A stretch of 64,000 nt of DNA from Marinibacterium profundimaris (GTDB lineage Bacteria; Pseudomonadota; Alphaproteobacteria; Rhodobacterales; Rhodobacteraceae), in assembly GCF_002210095.1 (NCBI RefSeq), contig NZ_AQQR01000002.1, positions 620,001 through 684,000 on the forward strand, read 5' to 3'. The position numbers and the translations under genes are program-made. Below the pieces are notes generated by a model. It had not been told where the DNA came from, searched no databases, and saw nothing but the letters and a program-made list of their open reading frames with translations. Shown one piece after another: positions 38,282-48,053 of this stretch (position 1 is the stretch's first letter; every line of letters starts with the position of its first letter).

Positions 38282-39283
38282 TCAGCCTGCCGCGTGGCGC
38301 CAGCCGACCGAATAGGCGCCGGTCACGTGATGCTCAAGCTGGCGCTCGATGTCGCCCAGAAGCGACGAGGCGCCGAAGCGGAAGAGATCGCTGCGCAGCC
38401 AGCGGTCGCCCAGTTCCTCCTTCATCAGCGAGAGGTAGACCAGCGCATCCTTGGCCTTGGATATCCCGCCCGCGGGTTTGTACCCCACCCGGTAGCCGGT
38501 GCGCGCATGGTAGGCCCGGATCGCCCGCAGCATCACCAGCGACACGGGCAGCGTGGCGTTCACGCTTTCCTTGCCGGTCGAGGTCTTGATGAAATCGGCG
38601 CCGGCCATCATGCAGACCAGCGAGGCGCGGGCGACATTGCGCAGCGTGCCGAGCTCTCCTGTGGCGAGGATCGCCTTCACATGGGCCGCGCCGCAGGCCT
38701 CGCGGAAGATCCGCATCTCGTCGTAGAGCGCCTGCCAGTCGCCGGTCAGCACGTGGCGGCGCGAGATCACGATGTCGATCTCGGCGGCGCCCGCCGCGAC
38801 GCTCTCGGTGATCTCCTCGACCCGCAGGCGGAAGGGCGAGAGCCCGGCCGGAAAGCCGGTGCTGACGGCGGCGACGGGGATGCCGGAGCCGTCCAGCGCC
38901 TCGACCGCGGGGGCGATCATGTCGTGGTAGACGCAGACGGCGCCGACGGTGATCGGATCCATGCCCATCGCGTCCAGCAGATCCGCCCGCACCGGCTGGC
39001 GCGCCTTGGCGCAAAGCCGCCGGACCCGGCCCGGCGTGTCGTCGCCCGACAGCGTGGTCAGGTCGATGCAGGTGATCGCGCGCAGCAGCCAGGCCGCCTG
39101 AAAGTCCTTTTTCACCGACCTCCGGCCCGGCAATGTCGCGGCCCGGCGCTCGATGGCCGAGGTATTGGCCTGCGCGGCCCGCACCCAGTCGAGGTCCAGC
39201 TCCATCCCCGGGTTGCCGGGCTCCTGCGCGGGGTGTGTCACCTGCGGCAGCTGTGCCTTTGCATGAGAGGGCTGGGCGGTCAT
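38282..39283 (-). CDS. deoC: Deoxyribose-phosphate aldolase
   Basis: This 333-residue class I aldolase splits 2-deoxyribose-5-phosphate into glyceraldehyde-3-phosphate and acetaldehyde. The DeoC motifs are CIDLTTLSGDDTPGRVRRLC, AVSTGFPAG, EIDIVISR, HVKAILATGELG (Lys of the relay) and YRVGYKPAGGISK with the Schiff-base Lys nearby; IKTSTGK is also present. It is longer than the short bacterial form by an N-terminal extension, as in eukaryote-like DeoC. The ATG at 39283 follows GGAG. The ALDH16-like gene is downstream in the same direction. Confidence 0.95.
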   Translation of the reverse strand: MTAQPSHAKAQLPQVTHPAQEPGNPGMELDLDWVRAAQANTSAIERRAATLPGRRSVKKDFQAAWLLRAITCIDLTTLSGDDTPGRVRRLCAKARQPVRADLLDAMGMDPITVGAVCVYHDMIAPAVEALDGSGIPVAAVSTGFPAGLSPFRLRVEEITESVAAGAAEIDIVISRRHVLTGDWQALYDEMRIFREACGAAHVKAILATGELGTLRNVARASLVCMMAGADFIKTSTGKESVNATLPVSLVMLRAIRAYHARTGYRVGYKPAGGISKAKDALVYLSLMKEELGDRWLRSDLFRFGASSLLGDIERQLEHHVTGAYSVGWRHAAG

Positions 39284-39385
39284 GGCGTCTCCGTCGGGCG
39301 ATTGCAGGGGAACGGTGGCACGGGGGAGGGGCCGTGGCAAGGGCGCGAAGGGGGCGTGGCGGGCGCCTCTGGCGATCGCTGCTTT

Positions 39386-39418
39386 GGAGTATTTGGCCCA
39401 AGAAGAAGACAGGGCCGC
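39386..39418 (+). repeat. Dispersed intergenic repeat, copy b
   Basis: GGAGTATTTGGCCCAAGAAG continues with AAGACAGGGCC and is nearly identical to copy a over about 28 nt. Confidence 0.85.
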
Positions 39419-39460
39419 GGCGCCCTTTCCGGAGGGCGGTCCGTGTGGCGGGCGGTGTGC

Positions 39461-39493
39461 CGGAGTATTTCTCAAAGGTGAAACATGGGGGCA
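39461..39493 (+). repeat. Dispersed intergenic repeat, copy c
   Basis: CGGAGTATTTCTCAAAGGTG continues with AAACATGGGGGC. It is a more diverged copy facing inverted copy d. Confidence 0.75.
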
Positions 39494-39515
39494 GTGCAGG
39501 GGGCGGGACGTTCGG

Positions 39516-39554
39516 CTTGTTTGCCGATGTCGGATCCTCAGGGTGGCAAACAAG
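39516..39554. repeat. 10-bp inverted repeat inside the repeat pair
   Basis: CTTGTTTGCC (39516-39525) and GGCAAACAAG (39545-39554) are exact complements around a 19-nt loop, centred between the oppositely oriented repeat copies c and d. Confidence 0.8.
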
Positions 39555-39580
39555 TCGCCTTGCCCGGGTCGGTGCACTCA

Positions 39581-39620
39581 CGCCCCTGTCTTCACCTTGG
39601 TGTCAAATACTCCGGCGCAG
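39581..39620 (-). repeat. Dispersed intergenic repeat, copy d (inverted)
   Basis: Read on the minus strand it gives CCGGAGTATTTGACACCAAG then GTGAAGACAGGGGCG, matching copies a, c and e. Confidence 0.8.
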
Positions 39621-39646
39621 CATCTGCCGCCGGCGAACCGGTCAGG

Positions 39647-42600
39647 TCAGGGCGCGCCCCATCCACCGCCCCCGGGCGTGAGCATGCCGAAGACACCGCC
39701 TTCGGGCAGGTCGATCTCGTCATTGCCGTTCAGGTCGCGGCGGGAGCCGTCGGGGAACTCGGCCCAGTTTTCGCCCACGTGCCCCGGCTCGCCGCCGTCG
39801 CCGCCGAACGGGGGCACGATGCGGTGAGAGCAGAGCGTGGTGACCGTGACCGGTTCCAGGAAACGCAGGCGGCGGAGCGCGCCGTTGCCGCCGGGGTACC
39901 GCCCTGCGCCACCGGTGCCGGTCGCGATGCGGAACTCCTCCAGCCGCACCGGGAAGCGGCGTTCGAGGATTTCGGGATCGGTCATGCGCGTGTTGGTCAT
40001 GTGGCTTTGCACCGCGTCGCAGCCCGGGAAGCCGGGACCGGCGCCGGTGCCTCCGGCGATCGTTTCGTAGTTCTGGAAGCGGTCGTTGCCCCAGATGAAA
40101 TTGTTCATCGTCGCCTGGGAACAGGCGATCACGCCAAGCGCGCCGTAAAGCGCGTTGCAGGCGGCCTGCGAGACCTCGGTATTGCCGGCGATCACCGCCG
40201 CCGGGTAGGCGGGGTTCAGGAAGCAGCCTTCGGGCGCGATGATCTTCAGCGGCTTCAGGCAGCCTTCGTTCAGCGGGATGGGCTGGCCCACCAGCGTCTG
40301 GAAGACATAGAGCACCACCGCCCGGCAGACCGCGAAGGGCGCGTTGTAATTCCCCGAATGCTGCGGCGAGGTGCCGGTGAAGTCGATCACCGCCTCGCGC
40401 GCCTTCGCATCGACGGAGACCGAGACCTCGATCTTCTGGCCGATGTCCATCTCGTAGGTGAAGCGGCCCGAGGGCAGGTCCTTCAGCACCCGGCGCACGC
40501 TTTCCTCGGCATTGTCCTGCACGTGGCCCATGTAGGCGCGCACCGTGTCCAGACCGTATTGATCGACCACGCCCAGAAGCGCCTGGCGCCCGGTCTCGTT
40601 GGCCGCCACCTGCGCCTGCAGATCGGCAAGGTTGTGGTTCGGGTTGCGCGCCGGGTAACGGCCGGAGCGGAGCGTTTCCAGCGCCTGACCGGTCAGGAAA
40701 TCACCCTTCGAGACAAGGCGCACATTGTCGATCAGCACGCCTTCGTCGTCGATATGCGTGCTGTCCGGCGGGCCGGAGCCCGGGGTGCGGCCGCCGATAT
40801 CGGCATGGTGTCCGCGCGAGCCCAGCCAGAACACCGGCTTGCCCCCGGCAAAGACCGGCGTGACCACGGTGACATCGGGCAGATGCGTGCCGCCGTTGAA
40901 GGGCGAGTTCAGCATGAAGGCATCGCCTTCGTGGATGTCGCCGGCATTCTCGCGCATCACCGTCTTGATGCTGTCGGACATGGAGCCCAGGTGCACCGGA
41001 ACATGCGGCGCATTGGCCACCAGATCGCCGTGTTCGTCGAAGATCGCGCAGGAGAAATCCAGCCGTTCCTTGATGTTGACCGACCAGGACGTGTTGGCCA
41101 GCGTCGCGCCCATCTGGTCGGCCACCGACATGAAGAGGTTGCCCATCACTTCAAGCAGCACCGGATCGGCCTGCGTGCCGGCGGCGAGGTCGCGGGATTT
41201 CTCTTCGGTCCGGTCGAGGATCAGGTTGCCCATCTCGTCCAGATGCGCGGTCCAGCCCGGCTCGACGATGTTGGTCCCGGTCGGTTCGGTGATGATCGCC
41301 GGGCCGGGGATGCGGGCGTCAGCGGTCAGCGTGGTACGGTCGTAAAGCGGCGCCTCGGTCCAGCCGTCGGGCGTGTGCATGGGCACCTGCGCGATCGCGG
41401 CATCAGAGGTGCCGAAGGGCGTGGCGGAGGGGGCCTCGCCCGTGTCGCCGATGGCCTCGGCGCTCAGCATCTCGAAGAGGATCGCGCGGTTTTCCGAAAT
41501 GAAACCGAAGCGCTGGCGGTGGGCGGATTCGAAATCGGCCTGCATCTGCTCCGGCGCGTCGAAGGGCACATCGAGCGGCTGATGAGATCCGTCATAGCGC
41601 AGATGCGCGCGGGTCAGCGCGCGGAGCCGGGTGGCGCCCTGGGCCTCGACCTCGGCCATGGCGTCGGCGCGGATTTTTTCCATGGCGGTCTCGGCTGCGG
41701 CGATGTCGGACAGCGGTGCGTCCATCTGCACCTCGCGCAGGGCGCGGATGTCGGCGAGGCCCATGCCATAGGCCGAGAGCACGCCGGCATGGGGATGGAT
41801 GAAGACACGCGTCATGCCAAGCGCATCGGCCACGAGGCAGGCATGCTGCCCGCCGGCGCCGCCGAAACATTGCAGCGTGTAGCCGGTCACGTCATGGCCC
41901 CGCTGGACAGAGATCTTCTTGATCGCGTTGGCCATGTTGTCGACGGCGATGCGCAGGAAGCCCTCGGCCATGTCCTCGGGCGTGCGCGGCGCCTCGCCCG
42001 TCTCGGCCGAGACGGTCTCGGCAAGGCTGGCAAACCCTGCGCGCACGGCGTCGATGTCGAGCGGCTCATCGCCGTTCGGGCCGAAGACCGCCGGGAAGTG
42101 ATCGGGGTTCAGCTTGCCCAGCATCACGTTGCAATCGGTGACCGTCAGCGGCCCGCCGCGGCGGTAGCAGGCCGGGCCGGGATCGGCGCCCGCGCTTTCG
42201 GGGCCGACCTGAAAACGCCCTTCGGCAAAGCGGCAGATGGATCCGCCGCCCGCCGCCACGGTGTGGATATCCATCATCGGGGCGCGCATCCGCACGCCCG
42301 CGACCTCGGTCTCGAACGACCGTTCGTATTGCCCGGCGTAGTGGCTGACATCCGTGGATGTGCCACCCATGTCGAAGCCGATCAGCCGGTCGTGGCCCGT
42401 GGCCTCGGCCGTGCGCACCATGCCGACGATGCCGCCCGCCGGCCCCGACAGGATCGCATCGCGTCCCTGGAACAGCCGCGCATCGGTCAGCCCGCCCGAG
42501 GATTGCATGAACAGCAGCCGGTCGCAGGCGGTGCCCAGATCCAGCGCATCGGCGACCTGATCGACGTAGCGGCGCAGGATCGGTGACAGATAGGCATCGA

Positions 42601-43225
42601 CCACCGTGGTGTCGCCGCGCCCGACCAGCTTGGCCAGTTTCGAGACCTCGTGGCTGGCAGACACCTGGGTGAAGCCGATCTCGCGCGCGATCGCGGCGAC
42701 ACGGGCCTCGTGATCGGGGGTCAGGTAGGCATGCAGCCCGGCGATGGCCACGGCGCGGATCCCGTCGTCAAAGGCCGATTGCAGCGCGGCGCGGGCGGCA
42801 TCCTCGTCCAGCGGGATCAGCACGTTGCCCTCGGCGTCCAGCCGTTCGTCCATCTCGGCCATGCGGTCGTAGAGCAGATCGGGCCGCCGGATATGCAGCG
42901 CGAAAAGGTCGGGCCGCGTCTGGTAGCCGATGCGCAGCAGATCCGCGAAGCCCTTCGTGATCAGCAGCAGAACCCGCGCGCCCTTGCGCTCCAGCAGCGC
43001 GTTGGTGGCGACCGTGGTGCCCATCTTGACCGCGGCGATGGCGCCTTCCGGAAACGCGCCCTCGATCCCCATGACCTCACGGATGCCCTGCACGGCGGCG
43101 TCGCGGTAGCGTTCGGGGTTCTCCGACAGCAGCTTGTGCGTCTGCAGCCCGCCATCGGGCCGGCGCGCCACGATATCGGTGAAGGTCCCGCCCCGGTCGA
43201 TCCAGAATTCCCAACGTCCGCTCAT
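39647..43225 (-). CDS. Fused HyuA/HyuB hydantoinase/5-oxoprolinase family protein
   Basis: This 1192-residue cytosolic enzyme joins the ATP-binding HyuA half (about 1-680) to the HyuB half (about 690-1190). The HyuA half has [49 protein letters not shown] and [17 protein letters not shown]. The HyuB half has [26 protein letters not shown] and [15 protein letters not shown]. The layout is that of 5-oxoprolinase, which opens 5-oxoproline to glutamate with ATP; hydantoin substrates are the alternative. GAGGGG precedes the ATG at 43225. It is a single gene, divergent from mutL. Confidence 0.9.
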   Translation of the reverse strand: MSGRWEFWIDRGGTFTDIVARRPDGGLQTHKLLSENPERYRDAAVQGIREVMGIEGAFPEGAIAAVKMGTTVATNALLERKGARVLLLITKGFADLLRIGYQTRPDLFALHIRRPDLLYDRMAEMDERLDAEGNVLIPLDEDAARAALQSAFDDGIRAVAIAGLHAYLTPDHEARVAAIAREIGFTQVSASHEVSKLAKLVGRGDTTVVDAYLSPILRRYVDQVADALDLGTACDRLLFMQSSGGLTDARLFQGRDAILSGPAGGIVGMVRTAEATGHDRLIGFDMGGTSTDVSHYAGQYERSFETEVAGVRMRAPMMDIHTVAAGGGSICRFAEGRFQVGPESAGADPGPACYRRGGPLTVTDCNVMLGKLNPDHFPAVFGPNGDEPLDIDAVRAGFASLAETVSAETGEAPRTPEDMAEGFLRIAVDNMANAIKKISVQRGHDVTGYTLQCFGGAGGQHACLVADALGMTRVFIHPHAGVLSAYGMGLADIRALREVQMDAPLSDIAAAETAMEKIRADAMAEVEAQGATRLRALTRAHLRYDGSHQPLDVPFDAPEQMQADFESAHRQRFGFISENRAILFEMLSAEAIGDTGEAPSATPFGTSDAAIAQVPMHTPDGWTEAPLYDRTTLTADARIPGPAIITEPTGTNIVEPGWTAHLDEMGNLILDRTEEKSRDLAAGTQADPVLLEVMGNLFMSVADQMGATLANTSWSVNIKERLDFSCAIFDEHGDLVANAPHVPVHLGSMSDSIKTVMRENAGDIHEGDAFMLNSPFNGGTHLPDVTVVTPVFAGGKPVFWLGSRGHHADIGGRTPGSGPPDSTHIDDEGVLIDNVRLVSKGDFLTGQALETLRSGRYPARNPNHNLADLQAQVAANETGRQALLGVVDQYGLDTVRAYMGHVQDNAEESVRRVLKDLPSGRFTYEMDIGQKIEVSVSVDAKAREAVIDFTGTSPQHSGNYNAPFAVCRAVVLYVFQTLVGQPIPLNEGCLKPLKIIAPEGCFLNPAYPAAVIAGNTEVSQAACNALYGALGVIACSQATMNNFIWGNDRFQNYETIAGGTGAGPGFPGCDAVQSHMTNTRMTDPEILERRFPVRLEEFRIATGTGGAGRYPGGNGALRRLRFLEPVTVTTLCSHRIVPPFGGDGGEPGHVGENWAEFPDGSRRDLNGNDEIDLPEGGVFGMLTPGGGGWGAP

Positions 43226-43340
43226 GGTCCGGCCCCTCGTTTCGCCCGCTTCAAGGACAGACCAAGGGGGCGCGGGGATGTCAATCGAACCGCCGGATCC
43301 GGCTTTCAGAATCGGCGATAGCCATGCTAGGGATAGTGGG

Positions 43341-45254
43341 ATGACACAACATGACCGCAACATGGGCGATATGCGCCCCATTATTCGGCAGCTCGACGAT
43401 GCCGCGATCAACCGGATCGCCGCCGGTGAGGTCGTGGAGCGGCCCGCCTCGGCGGTCAAGGAGCTGGTCGAGAACGCGATCGACGCCGGCGCCACCCGCG
43501 TGATGGTCGAGATCGCCGACGGGGGCAAGACCCTGGTGCGGGTCACCGACGACGGCTGCGGCATCGCGCCCGAGGATCTGCCGCTGGCGCTGTCGCGGCA
43601 TGCGACCTCGAAGATCGACGGCTCCGATCTGCTGAACATCCACACCTTCGGCTTCCGGGGCGAGGCGCTGCCTTCGCTCGGCGCGGTGGGGCGGCTGACG
43701 ATCACCTCGCGCGGGGGCGGCGAGGCGGCAGAGATCAAGGTCTCCGGCGGCAAGCTCGGCCCGGTGAAACCCGCAGCGCTTCGGGCCGGCACGGTGGTGG
43801 AACTGCGCGACCTGTTCTACGCCACGCCCGCGCGGCTGAAGTTCCTGCGCACGGACCGGTCGGAGACCCAGGCGGTGTCCGACGTAGTGAAGCGGCTGGC
43901 GATGGCCGAACCGGCGGTGGGCTTCACCCTGCGCGACGTGTCGGGCGACGGGCAGGGGCGGACGGCCTTCCGCGCCGATCCGGAAACCGGCGACCTGTTC
44001 GACGCGCTGCACGGACGGCTCAGCCAGGTGCTGGGGCGCGAGTTTGCCGAGAACGCCCTGCGCGTGGAAGCCGAGCGCGAGGGGCTGCGGTTGTTCGGTT
44101 ATGCGGCGCTGCCGACCTATTCGCGCGGGGCCGCTGTGGCCCAGTACCTCTTCGTCAACGGCCGCCCGGTGCGCGACAAGCTGCTGTCGGGCGCGCTGCG
44201 CGGGGCCTACCAGGATTTCCTCAGCCGCGACCGCCATCCGGCGGCGGCGCTGTTTATCGACTGCGATCCGCATCTGGTGGACGTCAACGTGCATCCGGCG
44301 AAATCCGAGGTGCGGTTCCGCGATGCCGGTATCGCGCGCGGGCTGATCGTCTCGGCCCTGCGCCACGCGCTGGCCGAGGCCGGGCACCGGGCCTCGACCA
44401 CCGTCGCCGGCGCCACGCTGGGTGCCATGCGGCCCGAGCCGCCGACCGCATCCGGCGCGCCGCGCGTCTACCAGATGGACCGCCCCTCGCACGGCGCCCT
44501 GCGCAGCGCCTATGCCGCCCAGGCGCCCGACGTGCCCGCGCCGGCCCATCCCGCCGCGCCCGAAGCGATGGACGAGCCGATGTTCCGGGAAACCGCCGCC
44601 AGCTGGAGCGCGCGGGTTGTCGACACCCCCGAGCCCGTGCATCGCGAGCCGGACCCGCAGGGGGCGGCCGAGCCCCGCCCGCTGGGCGCCGCACGCGGAC
44701 AGGTGCATGAAAACTACATCATCGCCCAGACCGCCGACGGCATGGTCATCGTCGACCAGCATGCCGCGCATGAACGGCTGGTCTATGAAAAGCTCAAACG
44801 CCAGACCGCCGAAAAGGGTGTCGCCGCGCAGGCCCTGCTGATCCCCGAGATCGTCGAACTGTCGGAAGGCGACTGCGCCGTCCTGCTCGACCATGCCGAG
44901 GCGCTGCATGACCTGGGCCTTGCCGTCGAGCCCTTCGGCGGCGCTGCCGTGGCGATCCGCGAAACCCCGGCGATCCTGGGCACGGTCAATGCCGAACGCC
45001 TGATCCGCGACGTGCTGGACGAACTCACCGACCTGGGCGAAAGCCACAGCCTGAAGGACCGGATCGACGCCATCCTCAGCCGCATGGCCTGCCATGGCTC
45101 GGTCCGGTCGGGCCGCCGCATGCAGGCCGAAGAGATGAACGCGCTGCTGCGCGAGATGGAGGCCACGCCCCATTCCGGCCAGTGCAACCACGGACGCCCC
45201 ACCTATGTGGAGCTGAAACTGGCCGATATCGAACGGCTCTTCGGACGCACATGA
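43341..45254 (+). CDS. mutL: DNA mismatch repair protein MutL
   Basis: This 637-residue GHKL ATPase couples MutS mismatch recognition to strand removal. ATP-binding blocks are [32 protein letters not shown] and HATSKI...[11 protein letters not shown]. The C-terminal dimerisation domain contains [12 protein letters not shown], the metal-binding endonuclease signature, and the related [11 protein letters not shown] and [11 protein letters not shown] motifs. It should therefore nick DNA itself without MutH. The ATG at 43341 has AGGGA 7 nt upstream. It overlaps rmuC by ATGA. Confidence 0.97.
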   Translation: MTQHDRNMGDMRPIIRQLDDAAINRIAAGEVVERPASAVKELVENAIDAGATRVMVEIADGGKTLVRVTDDGCGIAPEDLPLALSRHATSKIDGSDLLNIHTFGFRGEALPSLGAVGRLTITSRGGGEAAEIKVSGGKLGPVKPAALRAGTVVELRDLFYATPARLKFLRTDRSETQAVSDVVKRLAMAEPAVGFTLRDVSGDGQGRTAFRADPETGDLFDALHGRLSQVLGREFAENALRVEAEREGLRLFGYAALPTYSRGAAVAQYLFVNGRPVRDKLLSGALRGAYQDFLSRDRHPAAALFIDCDPHLVDVNVHPAKSEVRFRDAGIARGLIVSALRHALAEAGHRASTTVAGATLGAMRPEPPTASGAPRVYQMDRPSHGALRSAYAAQAPDVPAPAHPAAPEAMDEPMFRETAASWSARVVDTPEPVHREPDPQGAAEPRPLGAARGQVHENYIIAQTADGMVIVDQHAAHERLVYEKLKRQTAEKGVAAQALLIPEIVELSEGDCAVLLDHAEALHDLGLAVEPFGGAAVAIRETPAILGTVNAERLIRDVLDELTDLGESHSLKDRIDAILSRMACHGSVRSGRRMQAEEMNALLREMEATPHSGQCNHGRPTYVELKLADIERLFGRT

Positions 45255-46480
45255 TCGACCTGCCGGTGCAGCCGGACGATCCGCGCCTCTGGATCGCCCT
45301 GGCGGTCGCGGGGCTGGTGCTGCTGCTGGTCCTGCTTCTTGTCCTGTCGATCCGCGCCTCGGGCCGTGCCGCGCGGGCGGCAGAGCCCGTGGCCGGCCAG
45401 ATGGCCTGGCTCAGCCAGTCGGTGCAGCAGATGGCGCAGGGGCAGGAGCAGCTGCGCGGCGGGCTGCAGCAGGTGTCCGACACCCAGGCCAACGCGCAGC
45501 TTCAGGTGATCCAGGTGATGGAGGCGCGGCTGGCCACGGTTCAGCAGCAGATGGCCGACCGGCTGGCCGAGAACACGCTGAAATCCCAGGTCGCGCTGGC
45601 CGAGATGCAGGAGCGCATGACCGACACGCTGCACGGCCAGTCCAAGGCCACGGCAACCTCGCTGACCCAGCTGCAGGAGCGGCTGAAGGTGATCGACAAG
45701 GCGCAGGACAACATCACCCGGCTGTCGGGCGACGTGCTGTCGCTGCAGGATATCCTGTCGAACAAGCAGACGCGCGGCGCCTTCGGAGAGATCCAGCTGA
45801 ACGATATCCTCGCCAAGGCCCTGCCGCGCGACAGCTACGAGCTTCAGGCGACGCTGTCGAACAACCGGCGGGCCGATTGCCTCGTGCGGCTGCCCAACCC
45901 GCCGGGGCCGATCGTGATCGACAGCAAGTTCCCCCTGGAAGCCTACGAGGCCCTGCGCGCCGAGCAATCCGATGCCCGCCAGGCCCGCGCGGCTTCGGGC
46001 TTCCGGCAGGCGGTGCGGACCCATATCCGGGCCATCGCCGAGCGCTACATCCTCGACGGCGAAACCGCCGACGGCGCGCTGATGTTCTTGCCGTCGGAGG
46101 CCGTCTATGCCGAGTTGCACGGGAATTTTCCCGAGGTCGTGCGCGAAGGCTTCGAGGCGCGGGTCTGGATCGTCTCGCCCACCACCTGCATGGCCACGCT
46201 GAACACGATGCGCGCGATCCTGAAGGACGCCCGCATGCGCGAGCAGGCCGGCGCGATCCGGGCCGAGCTGGGGCTGCTGCATCGCGATGTCGCGCGGCTG
46301 GGCGAGCGGGTCGGCAACCTCGACCGGCATTTCAGCCAGGCCGCGAAGGACGTGGCCGAGATCCGCGTCAGTGCCGAGAAGGCCGGGCGGCGGGCCGAGC
46401 GGCTGGATCGGTTCGATTTCGACGGCGGCGGCGAGGAGACCCCGCCGCTGGAAGAGACCGTGCCGCAGACCGAAGGCTGA
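45251..46480 (+). CDS. rmuC: DNA recombination protein RmuC
   Basis: This 409-residue protein has an N-terminal membrane anchor (about 13-35), a long coiled coil (about 40-165) and the RmuC nuclease-like domain. That domain contains NKQTRGAFGEIQLNDILAKALP, DCLVRLPNP, IVIDSKFPLEAYEAL, LMFLPSEAVYAEL and VWIVSPTTCMATLNTMRAIL. It is thought to limit inversions and to act on branched or foreign DNA. Its ATG overlaps the mutL stop, so the two repair proteins are coupled. Confidence 0.95.
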   Translation: MIDLPVQPDDPRLWIALAVAGLVLLLVLLLVLSIRASGRAARAAEPVAGQMAWLSQSVQQMAQGQEQLRGGLQQVSDTQANAQLQVIQVMEARLATVQQQMADRLAENTLKSQVALAEMQERMTDTLHGQSKATATSLTQLQERLKVIDKAQDNITRLSGDVLSLQDILSNKQTRGAFGEIQLNDILAKALPRDSYELQATLSNNRRADCLVRLPNPPGPIVIDSKFPLEAYEALRAEQSDARQARAASGFRQAVRTHIRAIAERYILDGETADGALMFLPSEAVYAELHGNFPEVVREGFEARVWIVSPTTCMATLNTMRAILKDARMREQAGAIRAELGLLHRDVARLGERVGNLDRHFSQAAKDVAEIRVSAEKAGRRAERLDRFDFDGGGEETPPLEETVPQTEG

Positions 46481-46540
46481 GCCTTTGCTTCCCCGAAGTC
46501 GGCGCCTGCCCTATGGATGGGACAACCGGGACGGGATCAG

Positions 46541-47866
46541 ATGACGACCAGCGACCCCCACGCCAAGACGCGGCGACTTCTGACCGAGGCGGAGATCGCC
46601 TCGGAACAGCTGGTGTCGGTCCTGCGGATGCTGGTGGCCTCGGGCCTGCTGCTGTTTTTCGCCGTGACGGTCGGGCCGCTGTCGGGCTTTGCCGACTCGA
46701 TGCAGAAGCGGCAATGGCTCTTTGCCGCGGTGACAATGGGGGCTTATTGCCTTGTCGGCCTCGGCGCCTGGACGCTGGGCCGGGCGGGGCTGATGCGGCG
46801 CTGGATGATCTGGGTCACGGTGACGACGGATTGCGTCTTCCTGCTGGTCAACATCTGGCTGAGCCTGTCGAATACCGGGCTGTCGGGGCAGGTGGTCTTT
46901 GCTTTGCCGCCGGTCTGGCTGATCCCGATGGCGCTGGCCTTCGGGATGCTGCGGGTGAACCCGGCGGTGCAGATCTATATCACCGTGGTGCTGGTGCTGG
47001 GGATCGGCGCGATGCTCGACATCGGGGCCGGGACCGAAAGCGGGTTCGGGCCGGCGCTGGGCGGCAGGGCCGACCAGGTCGGGTTCTTCCTGGCCACGCC
47101 GCCCAACCTGATGCGGCTGAGCATGATCGCGCTGACGGGCGCGGTGCTGGCGGTGGCGGCGGCGCGGACGCGGCGCCTGCTGCTGCAATCCATCGTCGAG
47201 ACGCAGGCGCGGGCAAACCTGACGCGCTACCTGCCGGCGCAGATTTCCGACCAGCTGGCCGAGGGCCGGCTGGACGAGCTGCGGCGGGGGCGGCGCGAGG
47301 AGATGGCGATCCTGTTCGTGGACATGCGGGATTTCACGACGATCTCGGAGGGGATGACGCCCGAGGAGGTGTCGGGCTTCGTGTCGGAGTTCCGCGCGCG
47401 GCTGACCCGGGCGGTGCAGGGCTGCGGCGGAATGATCGACAAGTTCATGGGCGACGCGGCGATGATCGTCTTTCCGGCCGGCGGGGATCCGGCGGCGGCG
47501 GCCTGCTGCGCGCTGCGCTGCGCCGACCGGATCCGGGCCGCGATGGAGGCGTGGTCCGAGGAGCGGCCCGAGCGGATCCGGGTGGGGATCGGCGGGCATT
47601 GGGGCGAGGTGTTCAGCGGCGTGGTGGGCGATGACACGCGGCTGGAATATTCGGTCTTCGGCGATCCGGTGAATGTGGCGGCGCGGCTGGAGGGGATGAC
47701 CAAGGAGCTGGGCGCGCCGATCGTGGTGTCGCGCGACCTGCTGGAGCGGGCAGGGCAGGGGGCACCGGGGGAGTGGCGGCTGCTGGGGCGGACCGGGATC
47801 CGGGGGCGCGACGAGGGGCTGGATGTGCTGGCCTGTGCGCCGGAGGGGGAGGGACGCGCGGGCTGA
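46541..47866 (+). CDS. Membrane-bound class III adenylate/guanylate cyclase
   Basis: This 441-residue protein has about six transmembrane segments (about 30-205) and a C-terminal class III cyclase domain (about 250-415). Metal-binding aspartates are in ILFVDMRDFTTISEG and FMGDAAMIVF, and the substrate Lys is in MIDKFMGDA. FGDPVNVAARLEG supplies the transition-state Asn and Arg, so the domain looks active. It would make cAMP, possibly feeding the cNMP-binding DUF294 protein at 2.0-3.8 kb, though that link is speculation. GGGA precedes the ATG at 46541; an in-frame ATG at 46517 is possible. Confidence 0.9.
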   Translation: MTTSDPHAKTRRLLTEAEIASEQLVSVLRMLVASGLLLFFAVTVGPLSGFADSMQKRQWLFAAVTMGAYCLVGLGAWTLGRAGLMRRWMIWVTVTTDCVFLLVNIWLSLSNTGLSGQVVFALPPVWLIPMALAFGMLRVNPAVQIYITVVLVLGIGAMLDIGAGTESGFGPALGGRADQVGFFLATPPNLMRLSMIALTGAVLAVAAARTRRLLLQSIVETQARANLTRYLPAQISDQLAEGRLDELRRGRREEMAILFVDMRDFTTISEGMTPEEVSGFVSEFRARLTRAVQGCGGMIDKFMGDAAMIVFPAGGDPAAAACCALRCADRIRAAMEAWSEERPERIRVGIGGHWGEVFSGVVGDDTRLEYSVFGDPVNVAARLEGMTKELGAPIVVSRDLLERAGQGAPGEWRLLGRTGIRGRDEGLDVLACAPEGEGRAG

Positions 47867-47897
47867 GGACGGGGTTGGGGGCGCTGCCCCCGTCCTC
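47865..47897 (+). terminator. Hairpin overlapping the cyclase stop codon
   Basis: GAGGACGGGG and CCCCGTCCTC can pair over 10 bp, with an alternative inner GGGGGC/GCCCCC stem, directly at the end of the cyclase gene. CTTT follows, so termination is plausible but weak. The unit continues into dispersed repeat copy e. Confidence 0.5.
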
Positions 47898-47910
47898 CTT
47901 TGGAGGACTC

Positions 47911-47950
47911 CCCCGGAGGTATTTGGGCCAAGGTGAAGCAGGGGCGTGGA
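47911..47950 (+). repeat. Dispersed intergenic repeat, copy e
   Basis: CCGGAGGTATTTGGGCCAAG then GTGAAGCAGGGGCG lies just after the cyclase hairpin. It is the copy with the fullest flank. Confidence 0.85.
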
Positions 47951-47951
47951 G

Positions 47952-48017
47952 CGATGTCCCACGCGTGGGACATCGGGGCGGTCGTTTGGACTCAAGGGGG
48001 TGCGGGGGCGGATTAAC
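47952..48017 (+). repeat. Palindrome-plus-GATTAAC module, copy 1
   Basis: A perfect 24-bp palindrome (47952-47975; core GTCCCACGCGTGGGAC) is followed 38 nt after its shared 18-bp core by GATTAAC at 48011-48017, preceded by TGCGGGGGCG. The same core, spacing and end block recur at 58495-58557. This copy lies between convergent genes. Confidence 0.9.
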
Positions 48018-48053
48018 CGTTTGTTCAGGGTTGGGGCCGCGCCCGGACCCGGG

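Larger units (their letters stand above)
39284..39646. other. Repeat-rich intergenic region between deoC and the oxoprolinase gene
   Basis: This 363-bp stretch contains three copies of the dispersed GAGTATTT repeat and an inner 10-bp inverted repeat, and no supported gene. The minus-strand deoC promoter should lie in the part next to 39284. Confidence 0.6.

Noticed and set aside
39485-42586. A 1033-residue plus-strand open frame
   Set aside because: It is antisense to the HyuA/HyuB gene and has no motif; GC-driven lack of stops explains it.
43341-46480. mutL-rmuC considered as a DNA-defence island
   Set aside because: Both are ordinary housekeeping repair genes in the usual alphaproteobacterial order; no restriction, toxin or nuclease partner is present.
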